From Humulus lupulus (taxonomy: Eukaryota; Streptophyta; Magnoliopsida; Rosales; Cannabaceae), in NCBI RefSeq assembly GCF_963169125.1, contig NC_084796.1, positions 86,883,888 through 86,947,887 on the forward strand: 64,000 nt of DNA, read 5' to 3'. The notes under the pieces are model-generated. The model ran no database searches. It was given only the letters and a program-made list of their open reading frames with translations, and was not told the origin of the DNA. Position numbers and translations under genes: made by a program. This document shows positions 22,142-32,896 of this stretch, one piece after another. Every line of letters begins with the position of its first letter. The stretch's first letter is position 1.

Positions 22142-23657
22142 TGATACAACATCAATTGTATCGGGATGCACTCTTCGAGTCAGTGCCAAACTCCAAATTG
22201 AACCGAAGTTCTACTATCTCATTTCCCTCCCCATAATAGCTACACAATTACATATTTATAGGCTTTTACACCACTTACAAATTACTAATAAGCCCCTGTA
22301 GTATTTTCATAGTCTAACACTTTCCCATCCTTCAAAATCACCTTGTCCTCAAGGTGGTAAAACTGAAAAATAAAACTAAAAAAACACCCCATTTATTTAT
22401 GTTTTGGTCCATTTTAGCAAGCCCAAGCCCAAACTCAATAAGACTTCTAGGTAACACTTGGGTCTTCTTCTCCACATGCCTAGCTGCCGCTGGAACCATG
22501 AAGCAACTCAACACCTGAAATTGAAGTAATGATGCTAATTCCTTTGTAGATTCCATTGGTTGTCTTGACTGTCTACTTGATTTCTCTGTAACATATACAC
22601 ATATACGTAGATATATGTATATATATATATTTCTTCTTCTACAGCAAACTCATGAACACATATACGTAGATATATGTATATATATATTTCTTCTTCTACT
22701 ACAAACTCATGAGATACCATATCAAAGATGAGTCGTCGCTGCTCCTCCGACTTGCTACCGCTATTCGGCGTGACCAAGCTTCTCTCCGACCGTCCATAAT
22801 CACTCCGTTTCGTCCATCGCCGTCAAACTCTGTTACCCCGGCAAGCTCCACTTTCCTTCCCTCTAATAATCTTCGAATGAGTCCGACATTTTTGCTTGGA
22901 AACTCCGAACGATGAACTCGACCAGATCCGTGCCAAATCTGGTTCGAATCACGAACAACGAAGACAATGTCGGAGCTAACATCGATCATTGGAGCTAAGA
23001 TCATCTTCCTCAGTGTTGGTGTTCCTCGAGCTTCATTCATGGCTGCAGATCTAGGATCTACAATGTCCGATGAAGCCACAATCGTCTTCTCCGCCTTCAG
23101 TGCTCTGCAAGCTGTCATCAACGTAGATCGTACCGGAATCGATTGCGATCTACCTGGATCGGATCGATTAGAAATGTTGCTGCAGACGAGATCAAGAGGC
23201 ATCTCCAATTGCTTCGTGTTGCTCACCGATTCAACATTCGGCGAAGTAGGCAGTGCCGGACTTGAGGGAGCCATCGATGTCTCTGTTGATGAGAAATATC
23301 CCTCAACTCTAGCATCTAATTCCTCTTTGAGATGCACTTTTATTGCCTTCAGTTGAGCATCGAAGAATTGATCCATGCGCAATTCTATGGATTTCAGTGT
23401 GGCTCTCGCGAATTCATAAAGCTCTTCGTCAGTCATTTTGCGGGGCTCTCAATGAAATTCTATCAATGATAGCACCAATTGACACAACATCAATTGTATC
23501 GGGATGCACTCTTCGAGTCAGTGCCAAACTCCAAATTGAACCGAAGTTCTACTATCTCATTTCCCTCCCCATAATAGCTACACAATTACATATTTATAGG
23601 CTTTTACACCACTTACAAATTACTAATAAGCCCCTGTAGTATTTTCATAGTCTAACA
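22142..23657 (-). mobile_element. Non-autonomous LTR element (TRIM-like), copy 2, 1516 bp
   Basis: An inverted, nearly identical copy of 19025-20542, with 178-bp LTRs at 22142-22319 (3' LTR) and 23480-23657 (5' LTR). The primer site is altered here: TGGTGCTATCATTGATAG on the minus strand against TGGTGCTTTCATTGAGAG in copy 1. Plus-strand flanks are GATAT (22137-22141) and GTTTC (23658-23662), i.e. not a duplication of each other. The two copies form 1.5-kb inverted repeats 1.6 kb apart around the eIF3g block. Confidence 0.88.
22699..23436 (-). CDS. Hypothetical 245-residue protein of TRIM-like copy 2
   Basis: The same open frame as in copy 1, full length, starting MTDEELYEFARATLKSIELR at 23436. 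Only about two residue differences from copy 1 are visible. Intactness in both copies may reflect recent insertion, or gene conversion between the inverted repeats, rather than selection. Function unknown. Confidence 0.5.
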   Translation of the reverse strand: MTDEELYEFARATLKSIELRMDQFFDAQLKAIKVHLKEELDARVEGYFSSTETSMAPSSPALPTSPNVESVSNTKQLEMPLDLVCSNISNRSDPGRSQSIPVRSTLMTACRALKAEKTIVASSDIVDPRSAAMNEARGTPTLRKMILAPMIDVSSDIVFVVRDSNQIWHGSGRVHRSEFPSKNVGLIRRLLEGRKVELAGVTEFDGDGRNGVIMDGRREAWSRRIAVASRRSSDDSSLIWYLMSL

Positions 23658-24123
23658 GTTTCAATCAATAATTAGTTTAATCATACAATTATATTCACTA
23701 ATTATAACTTAAGACACTGTAAAAACCAGAACAGAAAACTAATGCTATGCAATTACATTCAAATTATGAGCATAACGGATTATCATTACAGCACAACCAC
23801 AAATTGACAACAACAACAGATTAATATCAAATATTTCAGATTCATTAATAATACCGTGAGAGAGCAATCCAATGATAACAGACATAAGCAAAAAATTCAC
23901 AGATTAAGCAATAATTCAGATAACTAATAGCAAAGTCACAGAGCCGAGGGACACTGCAGATTAAGAAAGCTGAACAGCAATAATACCGTGATTAAGTACG
24001 TTTTAGAAATCAATAATACCGTGTGACAAACAGATTTTTTAGAAAAAAAACAAAATCAAAAGCATAGCATAACAAATAGATTATTTAATTAAATAAAAAA
24101 AATCAGATCAAATTTTCAGTTAC
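23658..24123 (-). other. Remaining part of eIF3g intron 1
   Basis: Non-coding and AT-rich, between the GTAACTG donor at 24123-24117 (minus) and the LTR element at 23657. The first five bases (GTTTC, minus GAAAC) are the target duplication whose partner now lies at 20543-20547. Small repeated AATACCGTG motifs occur at about 23851, 23985 and 24015. Nothing else recognised. Confidence 0.6.
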
Positions 24124-24290
24124 CGGATGTGGTCGAGATAGCTGGTGACTCTGAGAGTGAGAAAGAGGTCGAGATCGGAAGATGAACGGAGGAGCTGGTA
24201 GCTGCAACTGACAGTGCCAACGCCGAGGTAGCTGAGGCGAGAGTGGAGTGGAGTGGAGTGGAGTGGAGTGGAGTGTTTAAGGGTTTTTTT
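24124..24290 (-). other. TIF3G1: Probable eIF3g exon 1 (5' UTR)
   Basis: On the minus strand this is a pyrimidine-rich, ATG-free stretch (CCTCAGCTACCTCGGCGTT, then CTTTCTCACTCTCAGAGTCACC) ending CATCCG followed by a good donor GTAACTG at 24123. This is typical of a leading untranslated exon of a plant housekeeping gene, and the position fits the acceptor at 20563 before the inversion. A CACTC microsatellite (24241-24275) lies in it. The exact transcription start is not determined. Confidence 0.6.
24241..24275 (+). repeat. Microsatellite (GAGTG)7
   Basis: Seven perfect copies of GAGTG on the plus strand, CACTC on the eIF3g sense strand, in or just upstream of the predicted 5' UTR. Confidence 0.95.
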
Positions 24291-24855
24291 TCTCAAGCCC
24301 TACCCTACACTATGTGCTCGTTAACGATCACATGCGTTATAACGCTGTTATAGTATCTGAAGCACTGGCTGTTCCCTTTTTCCTCCCAAAAAAACATGGG
24401 AAATTTGAGTATTGATGTGATAAAAGGGTTCTACTCTATCCTACGTGAACATAATATTTTGCTACTATTCTCATTGTTTGCTAAAATAGATACATGAAGA
24501 CCCTCACTCAAGTTCCCCCTCTCTCTTTCATGTCCAAGCTCACCCTCACTCAAGTTCCCCTTCTAATTCCAAGATCTAAATAAAAAAAACAAGGCAGCCA
24601 CCAAGATTGAATTAATCCGGTCGAGCTTTTGAGGTTGTGTTTTATGAAAGATTGAATCCTATCAATGCAAAACAACACTAGGTTTCGGATCTAGAGGCAA
24701 AAATATTATGTGTAAGTATGTTTTCTATAAATGTGGTGAGGAAACTTGCTTATTTATATTGCTTTAACTATTTCGAACAGATCTATGTTTGTATTTTGGA
24801 TTTTTTTTACTGTTTCACAGTCGGATTAGAACTGTTTCACAAAACAGCAAGTATG
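24291..24855. other. Upstream region of eIF3g, no gene
   Basis: AT-rich, with no supported coding region. It should include the eIF3g promoter on the minus strand. A near-repeat of CTCACTCAAGTTCCCC occurs at about 24504 and 24546. Bases 24851-24855 (GTATG) are the target duplication of element B. Confidence 0.5.
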
Positions 24856-26339
24856 TGTGGACGCTCAATATTCCACGCCCATAAAAGAACCAAGACGTGT
24901 GCTAAGGTCCCTTAAAGGCCTAAATGCATGCTTGAGCCACGAGACGCTCGAGCCACCACCCTCTCGCAACGGCCTCGCGTGCCTAGGACTGTGCCTGTGA
25001 GATGACCTCGCGTGCCTAGGCTCACGCCCCAGCGCCCGTGACCTCGCGTCCAAGTCTGCGTGGCCTCGCCTGAGTATCCTCGGCCTCGCGCAACCTCGCC
25101 CGAAGCACCCTCGGCCTCGTGCCCCAGCACCGTGGCCTCGCGTCCGAGCGCGCACGGCTTCGCCCGAGTATCCTCAGCCTCGCACCCCAGCAGGCGTTCG
25201 GCCTCGCACAGCCTCGCCCGAAGCACCCTCAGCCTCGCGCCCCAGCGTCGTGGCCTTGCGTCCGAGCGCGCGCGGCTTTGCCTGAGTATCCTCGGCCTTA
25301 CGCCCCAGCAGGCATTTGGCCTCGTGCAGTCTCGCCCGAAGCACCCTCGGCCTCGCGCCCCAGCAGGCGTTCGGCCTCGCGCCCTGAGCGAACCACGCCA
25401 TCATGTGGCCATGCGAAGGGGGAGGGCCTCATGAAGGGAACTCGTGAGCAGCTAGGAAGCCACGCCATCATGTGGCCACGCGGGGGAGGCCTCGCGAAGA
25501 GGACTTGTGAGCAGCTTGGGAGCCACGCCATCGGGGGGCCACGCGAGGAAGGCCTCGCGTTAGGAGAGTCCCGCCACCGGGGGCTCGCGAGGGAGGCATC
25601 TCGCCTCGCACCCTTAGACATCTGGCGAGGCCGCGTGCTTATCACCTATGCCCGTGGGTGGCCTCAGGGTGCTTCAGGCATCTCGTGCCAAGGACCCGAG
25701 AGCCCCACCTCACGTCACGACCATTACATACACCAAGTGTCCCATTCCCTATACCTTGAGACCCCAATGCTTAGAGGCTCCGGTACGAGTCGAATGGAAC
25801 ATACTGGTACGATCTAGTACTTGGTACGGCTGTTAAGACCCTATATGTCGAGTACGGACACCCATACCAGTGGGGTAGTGGGAATGCTAGGATAAGAGTT
25901 ATGGCCCGTACGTCTACGGCCAGGAGTTAGAGTCGACACCACTACCACCTCTGCCACTATGTCTGTAACCACTCCTCTAACATGGGTAGGGACAAGTAGT
26001 GGAGACATCCTCCTGACACCTGCCCCTGGACTGGACACACAACCACAACCTCTGAAACCACTCTCCTGACAGAGTACTTATGTACCACTTGGTCTCCTGG
26101 ACCACCATGTCCCCAGGGCCATTAGAGCCTATTATAAAATGAACTCTAACTCCACCTGAAAGGGGGTTGGAAAATTTACTGTAGCAAGTGCTTGAGAGTG
26201 AATGAAAGATTGATTTCTCCATTGTTGTTCTGTCATTGTTATTGAGTTATTACATAAGTTTCTACAGCTTTTTTATTGGCTATCTTTACTTGATAATTTT
26301 TTCCAACTCAACTCAGTTGACGAGTTCTCACCGTCAACA
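24856..26339 (+). mobile_element. 5' LTR of element B, 1484 bp
   Basis: TG...CA ends. The upstream half is a CpG-rich array (25083-25390), followed by a unique part and a TATA box (ATTATAAAAT, 26131-26140). It is about 29 bp longer than the 3' LTR, partly because of an extra partial repeat unit of about 55 bp at 25319-25373. The long ORFs on both strands here (up to 232 residues) come from the GC-rich repeat. Confidence 0.93.
25083..25390 (+). repeat. 117-118 bp CpG-rich tandem repeat in the 5' LTR of B
   Basis: Units start GCCTCGCGCAACCTCGCCCG at 25083, 25201 and 25319 (the last one truncated to about 55 bp). Each contains GTGGCCTCGCGTCCGAGCGC and CCCCAGCAGGCGTTCGG. The same array is at 48415-48650 in the 3' LTR. 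Confidence 0.85.
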
Positions 26340-26342
26340 GTT

Positions 26343-26360
26343 TGGCGCCGTCTGTGGGAA
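26343..26360 (+). promoter_or_regulatory. Primer binding site of element B
   Basis: TGGCGCCGTCTGTGGGAA lies three bases after the 5' LTR end. The first nine bases equal the Asp-type plant site and the rest differ. The same site is in element A. Confidence 0.75.
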
Positions 26361-26406
26361 CGTAAGTTCCAAGCTACTGTTCTACCATTACTTCCGACAA
26401 GAAGAA

Positions 26407-28400
26407 ATGCCAAGACGTTCAAAGCGACTCAGGGAGCCACGAGAGGTAGAGGTCCACCTGAACGGAGTCCAGCTGAAGGCCTCCATGAAGGACCCTCCTC
26501 CACCCAGAGACATGGAGCCCCCGAGGGACCCTAAGGTTCACGGAGGTGATAGAGAGGCCTCGTCACCGACCGCTCCACCTGGAGAGAGTCCTCCAAGAGC
26601 ACCACCGAGAAATGCTAATGAGTTCCCTCTCCCTAAACCACCACAGGCACCGAACTCTGGCCGGCAGGACCCGGGCCCCTCTACCCGTAGGCATGATAAG
26701 CATCCCCAGGTCCATTCCGTGAGCTCGAGTTCGAAATCTCAATTCTATGAAGAGGAGATACGTGAGCTCCACCGTAAGAACCAACGGTTGGAGACCACCC
26801 TGGAGAACATGCAAGAGGTGTTGAATGGCCTATTGCAGGGTAAGTCGAGCGTGACATTGCCCAAGAGAAAAGAGAAAGGTCAGGAGGGGGTGGAGACCAC
26901 TGTACTGATAGATGATGGGAGGACCCGACACTCCACCAGTAACACTCCCCGAGCGAAGCAACGCGAACATCCCGAACCACCGAAGCAGGCCTAGAAACCA
27001 GAACCAAGGACCAACGCTGCCCCTCGCAACGAGGACGAGGTCACCTCTAAAAGAGCACCCTCGGATTTACGGGAGGAGCTCAATAAAAAGAGGGTGGGTA
27101 AAGGGACCACGCCCCCTATGGCGCCTCGAGAGGGCAAGGGAAAGGCGGATCTGAACCCGTCCGCTTTGAGGGACTCTCTAAGCAAGAGGAGGCAGGACCT
27201 GGACACAGAGATGAGGAGCCTGCGAAGCAAGATCGTCACCGCCTCAGGCGGTCAGGCTTTTGAGGAAGAGTTCGACCATGAGTCGCCCTTCGTGAGGGAG
27301 ATTCAGGCCATCCGACTCCCTGCCAATTTTAAGGAACCCAATATGACCCCCTATGAAGGAAGCACGGATCCAAAGTACCACCTGGACGCATTCAATGACC
27401 TGATGAAACTGAGAGGAATTGGTAGTGGAGCCAGATGCCACTGCTTCGCCGTCACATTGAAAGGACCCGCCTACAAATGGTTCAAAAGATTAAGGCCGGG
27501 GTCCATCAGGTCCTGGCAGCAGTTTTCTGATGAATTCCTCCAACAGCACCACGCCGTGCGGGACTACACGATGCCAAGCACCAGCCTGGCCAACGTGAAG
27601 CAAGGGGAAAATGAGAGCCTGAAGAGCTACATTCATAGGTTCAATATGGAGGGTGCGAAAGTGGGGAGCCTAACCCGCCGAGAGTTAAAAATGGCCATTA
27701 CAGCCGGGGTGTGCCCAGGAAGCAAGTTGTCGGACAACATGCTGAAGAGGGAAGTCACCAACTTAGATGACTTCTACGAGAGGGCGCAGAGACACATTCA
27801 TGTGGAGGATGGCCACACAAACCTAAAGGCAGGAAAGGAGGGGTTCAACGCGAAGCCCCCAGCTAACGACGGGTCGAATGTAGCAAAGAAGAAAAGGGCG
27901 TATGATGGGTCGAGAGATGATCAGCAGAGAAAGAGCAAGCGGGGGAGTGATCATAGGCAAGCGGCTTACACTTACTATACGAACCTTACAGATACCAAGG
28001 AGCATATTTACCTCACCAATGAGGACCGAGTTCCCTTCAAGAAGCCCCCACCAATGAGAAAGGACCGGTCCAAAAGGGATCCCAGTAGACACTGCCAGTA
28101 CCACGAGGATATCGGGCACACCACGGCGGAGTATATCCACTTGAAGGAGGAAATTGAGGAGCTCATCCGCAGGGGGCATTTAGGCCGTTACGTCAGGAGG
28201 GAAAGGCCGAAGCCCGAGGATGAGCCTGCGACACCCCAAACACAGGGGCGGGCCCCAGAAATACAGGGAGAGGTCCGAACCATTTTCGGAGGTCCAGGAT
28301 TTGGGGGGGACTCTCGGAAGGGGCGAGATAGATATGCAAGAGAGGCCCGACGAAGTCCACCACCCTGCGTCATGAGTTTGGAGCAACGACCCCAAAAAGC
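26407..28400 (+). pseudogene. gag of Tat element B
   Basis: Starts MPRRSKRLREPREVEVHLNG at 26407. Order: P-rich N-terminus, a helical FYEEEIRELHRKNQRLETTL segment (26740-26810), the gag core after MTPYEGSTDPKYHLDAFNDL (27343), with KWFKRLRPGSIRSWQQFSDE, and a knuckle-like CQYHEDIGHTTAEYIHLKEE near 28096, where the last Cys of the usual CX2H...C pattern is Tyr. One in-frame TAG at 26992-26994 splits it. Near 28395 one base is lost relative to element A, so the protease continues in another frame. This is the capsid/nucleocapsid part of the polyprotein. Gag and pol were apparently one ORF. Confidence 0.88.
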
Positions 28401-31400
28401 TTCAAGGGGGAAAATGACTCGATCACATTCATTGAGGAGGATGCGCGGGGGGTACATTTTCCCCACAACGACCCGCTGGTGTTGACAGTTCAGTTGGCAA
28501 ATATGCGAGTGCATCGGGTCCTAGTGGATAATGGGAGCTCGGTGGACATCCTGTATCGCCCCACCTTGGAAAAGATGGGACTGGGCATTCGTCATCTAAA
28601 GCCCTGCCAATCTTCCCTATACGGATTCACGGGGGACTCAGTGCAACCCCTAGGGATGATCGAATTGGCACTCACCATGGGGGAGCAACCCCGGCAGACT
28701 ACAATCATGGCTAACTTTGTCGTAGTAGATTGTGCATCAGCTTTCAATGCAGTATTGGGGAGACCATCCCTAAGAGAATTGAAAGCCATAACTTCTATAT
28801 ATCACCTGGTTTTCAAGTTCCCAACTCCAGGAGGGGTCGCTAGCATGAAGGGAGAACAGAAAGAAGCAAGGGAGTGCTACAACACCTCACTCCATGCGCC
28901 TGTGAAACCGCGGGAACCAATGGCCATGGTGATACATGAGGCACTACGTGTGCCCGCGGGGGGTCCGCAGGAGCTGGACCCTCGGGTTGTGGAGGAGTCA
29001 AGAGCGGAACCAGTAGAGGAGGTTATAGTAGTGGAAGAACCGTTGAGAAAATTGATGGTAGAAAGAAGCCTGCAGAGTGACGTGAAGAAGGAGTTGATAA
29101 GGTTTTTGAAGGATAATCTGGATGTATTCGCATGGAGTCATGAAGATATGGTGGGTATAGACCCCAGTGTTTTGTGCCACCATTTGAATATCTCCCAGGA
29201 AGCGAGGCCCGTTAGGCAGGAGAGGCAGGCGCTAGACCCAGAAAGGTACGCGGCCTTAAAGGAAGAGGTCGATAAGCTGAAGACCAATGGGTTTATCCGT
29301 GAGTCTTTTTACCCTGTGTGGGTATCGAATCCAGTACTAGTCCCAAAACCAAATGTGAAATGGAGGACCTGCGTCGATTTCTCAAACCTGAATAAAGCTT
29401 CTCCTAAGGACAGCTTCCCGCTCCCGAGGATAGATCAGTTAGTAGATGCGACGGCAGGACATGAATTACTGAGCTTCATGGACGCCTACTCGGGGTACAA
29501 CCAGATTCCAATGAACCCAGCAGATGAAGAGCATACATCATTCATTACGGATAAAGGGCTTTACTGTTACAAGGTGATGCCCTTCAGGTTGAAGAACGCG
29601 GGTGCCACCTATCAAAGGTTGGTCAATAAGATGTTCGCTAACCAGATAGGAAGGAACGTGGAGGTGTATGTTGATGATATGTTAGTAAATACCAAGAATG
29701 CAACAGAGCTCAACAAGGACCTTGGTGAGATGTTTGACACACTTAGGAAGTACCGAATGAAGTTGAATCCCGTCAAGTGCACCTTCGGTGTATCCTCAGG
29801 AAAATTCTTGGGCTTCATGGTCAACTCCAGAGGCATCGAGGCCAATCCTGACAAGATAAAGGCCCTGATAGAGATGAGCCTGCCTAAGAACAAGAAGGAA
29901 GTGCAATGCTTAACAGGAAGGGTGGTGGCCCTTAATAGATTTATTTTGAGGTCAACCAATAAGTGCCTCCCCTTCTTTAACATCCTCAAAGGAATAAAAA
30001 ACTTCGCTTGGGATGAGGAATGTGAGGAGGCATTTATCAAGCTGAAGGAGCACTTGGGGAAGCCACCCCTATTGGCAAAACCTGAGAAAGGCGAGAAGCT
30101 ATACCTCTACTTGGCAGTGTCGGAACATGCCATAAGCGCAACCTTGGTTAAAGGGGAGAAGAAACAGCAACAGCCCGTGTACTATATCAGCAAGCGTTTG
30201 GTGGACGCGGAGAACCGGTACCCAGAGATTGAAAAGTTGGCCTATGCATTGGTTGTGGCCTCAAGGAAGTTGAGGCCCTACTTCCATGCGTACGCAATTG
30301 AAGTTCTCATGGATAGTCCTTTAAGGCAGGTCCTACATAAACCTGAGACCTCAGGGAGGCTATGGTCGATTGAGTTGAGTCAATTCGATATCGTGTATAC
30401 CCCAAGAGCTTCCATCAATGGACAGGTGCTGGCAGACTTTATAGTGGAGTTCACCCGTCAGCTGAATGGAGGAAGAAGTGAAGAAGGGGAGCAGCCTGAC
30501 ATAGAGGAAGAACGAGGCGATCTTGAGGAATGGAGTCTACATGTGGACAGGGCGTCCAATGAAGGAGGATCTGAAGCCGGTATCATGATGACAGGACCCA
30601 AGGGACACAAGATGTATTGTGCTATCCGGTTCGGGTTCGAAGCCTCTAATAACGAGGCAGAGTACGAGGCGCTCCTGGCTGGCTTGCGTTTAGCCCAGGA
30701 GCTAAAAGTGACACGCCTTCATATTTTTAGCGACTCTCAGTTGGTGGTGTACCAAGTGAAGGGGGAATATCAAGCGAGAGGACCCAGGATGGCAGCCTAC
30801 TTGGAGAGGGTGAAAGGCTATCTGGGACGGTTAGCAGCTTATAGCATAGAGCAAATCCCCAGAGAAAGGAATTCCCATGCTGATGCACTCGCGAAGCTGG
30901 CTTCCACCAAGGATGGGGATATCCTGGAGTCGATACCCGTGGAGAACTTGCCCAAACCCAGCATCGTAAGCACGGACGTACATATGATTAGTATCCCAAA
31001 GGAGTCGTGGGCGGAGCCAATTAAAAGATACTTGGAGGAAGGAACCTTGCCTGTGGACAAGAAAGAGGCCCGAAGGTTGGTGTACAAGGCAGCTAGATAC
31101 ACCTTGATAGATGGGGTTCTATACAAGAGAGGGTTCTCAATGCCACTTCTGCGATGTGTAGAGAAGGAGGAGGCGTTAAAGGTACTACATGAGATACATG
31201 AAGGAGAGTGTGGTAACCATGAGAGCGGACCGTCAACGGCTAGGAAGGCCATAAGACAAGGGTATTACTGGCCTTCAATGGAAAAATATGCAAGCGACTT
31301 TGCCAAGAAATGTGACAAATGCCAGAAACACGCTAACTACACTCGGAGGCCCCCAAATGAGTTAACTAGCCTGACCAGCCCCTGGCCCTTCGCTATCTGG

Positions 31401-32071
31401 GGGATAGACTTGATCGGCGCCCTTCCTGCGGGTAGGGGAGGGGCGAAGTACGCAGTGGTAGCTGTGCACTATTTCACCAAGTGGGTTGAAGCGGATCCAC
31501 TCGTGAAGATAACTGCCAAGCACATCACCTCTTTCGTCAACAAATTCATTGTCTGCAGATACGGAGTGCCCTACAAAATTATTTCTGACAACGGCACCCA
31601 GTTTGAGGGGGGGCCTTTGAGGAATATTGTAGGGGAAGGGGGATAAAGAGGATTTTTTCAGCAGTAGTACACTCACAGGCCAATGGGCAAGTGGAGGCCA
31701 TTAACAGGGTTCTTAAAAAGAACCTGAAAACCAAGTTAGAAAGATGAAAGGAGCCTGGGTGGAAGAGCTGCTGAATGTGCTGTGGGCCTACAGAACCACC
31801 CCTCGCACGACCACTGGAGAGTCCCCATTCTCCTTAGCATATGGGTGCGAGGCTGTCCTCCCAGTGGAGATGCAGGTGAGTTCCTTCAGGGTACAGGTGT
31901 ATGGAGACGAGGCCAACCGTGTAGCTCTGGCTGAGAGCCTGAACATGCTAGAAGAGAGAAGGGAAAAAGCACAAATGAGGGTGGCGGTATACCAGCAGTG
32001 CGCAGCAAGGTACTACAACTCGAGGGTGCACGAGAGAACTTTCAGAGTTGGCGACCTGGTGCTAAGGAACG
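28400..32071 (+). pseudogene. pol of Tat element B: protease, RT, RNase H, second RNase H, integrase (N-terminal and core)
   Basis: Protease site VHRVLVDNGSSVDILY at about 28506; DNGSS replaces the usual DTGSS. RT has LPRIDQLVDATAGHELLSFM and catalytic YVDDMLV near 29666. The first RNase H is ordinary Ty3/gypsy type (30085-30440). A second, archaeal-type RNase H follows (30535-30900), with acidic residues in LHVDRAS, NNEAEYEALL, FSDSQLVV and SHADALAKLA; dual RNase H is characteristic of the Tat lineage. The integrase zinc finger is at 31180-31330 (HEIHEGECGNH...CDKCQ) and the core has WGIDLIGA and ISDNGTQF. A frameshift with stops at about 31610-31740 breaks the core before ANGQVEAINR. The 3' end is cut at 32071 by element C, with TSD GAACG. 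Confidence 0.92.
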
Positions 32072-32662
32072 TGTTGACCCAAGATTTGGCCAACTGACAC
32101 GGAGTCAAAGCGTGATTGATGTGGATGAATGTATAGAGAAGAATGCAATGACAAAAGTAAAGAAAACACAATAATTTATAGTGGTTCGGCCCCAGGATCT
32201 GGTAATGACCTACGTCCACTTAGAATGATATTGAAATAAAATCGGAAGGGTGATCAAGGAACCAGGGTTCAATGAGTTTCACTCTCCTCTAAAGAACAAT
32301 ACAAGTTTACTTGGAAAATTACTATAGTTTTGAATAAATAAAAAGCGAGAAAGGGTCCCTTCCTTTGAGCTATCTCTTGCTATTTATAGGCTCAAGGAGG
32401 GTTACAAGAGATTGTTACAGATATTCTTCCTAGAATAATCGGATATCCAAAAGATTGTATGAGATAAATTCGGGATTCATAAAGATCTTCCCATAAAAAT
32501 TGCCTTGTACATGGAACCATCGACCAGACTGGTCGCGGGTAAGACAGGCTTACCCTGCTTCTACTGTGTCTCCTCGTCGATACTCTAGCAGACGCTTCCA
32601 GGTGTCCGCCACGTGTCCAGAGAGTATTTGCCACGTCACCAATGCTAATTTATTGGATAACA
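32072..32662 (-). mobile_element. 3' LTR of element C, 591 bp
   Basis: In element orientation TGTTATCCAA at 32662 and ...TTGGGTCAACA at 32072. A TATA box (CCTATAAATA, minus) is at 32381-32390. Upstream of it are two adjacent palindromes, 32521-32535 and 32539-32553, conserved in the other LTR. Confidence 0.95.
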
Positions 32663-32676
32663 TTTGCCCCCCAAAG
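32663..32676 (-). promoter_or_regulatory. Polypurine tract of element C
   Basis: The minus strand reads CTTTGGGGGGCAAA directly upstream of the 3' LTR start, where plus-strand DNA synthesis is primed. The same G-run architecture is found in B (48151-48162) and E (60725-60740). Confidence 0.85.
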
Positions 32677-32896
32677 TTTATTTACTACGAACAGTAAATA
32701 AACTTTGAACGAACGACTCTTCGGTAACCCCTCCTGACGTGTCAGAACCCTTCGTGTGCTCTCGAAAAAAGCAACCCACCTCTATCTAATCATGCCTTTT
32801 CAGTTCCCCAGAAACGATTTCGACGGCCATCCCGTTTCCCCATACTTTGAAAAAGGAAAACTAATGATTACACTTTTTTAATATCATAGACAAACT

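Noticed and set aside
19025..23657. Single large foldback DNA transposon with 1.5-kb inverted repeats carrying a captured eIF3g
   Set aside because: Each arm is a complete LTR element with its own two LTRs, primer site and purine tract, and the rest of eIF3g lies just outside in correct phase. This fits two insertions and an inversion, not capture.
25083..25390. CRISPR-like regular spacing of repeats
   Set aside because: Units of about 117 bp are contiguous and homologous throughout, without unique spacers. This is a minisatellite in a plant LTR.
25119..25817. Long open frames on both strands in the B 5' LTR (plus and minus, up to 232 residues)
   Set aside because: They read through CpG-rich tandem repeats in several frames at once (Ala/Arg/Pro/Ser repeats). 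Stop-poor composition explains them.
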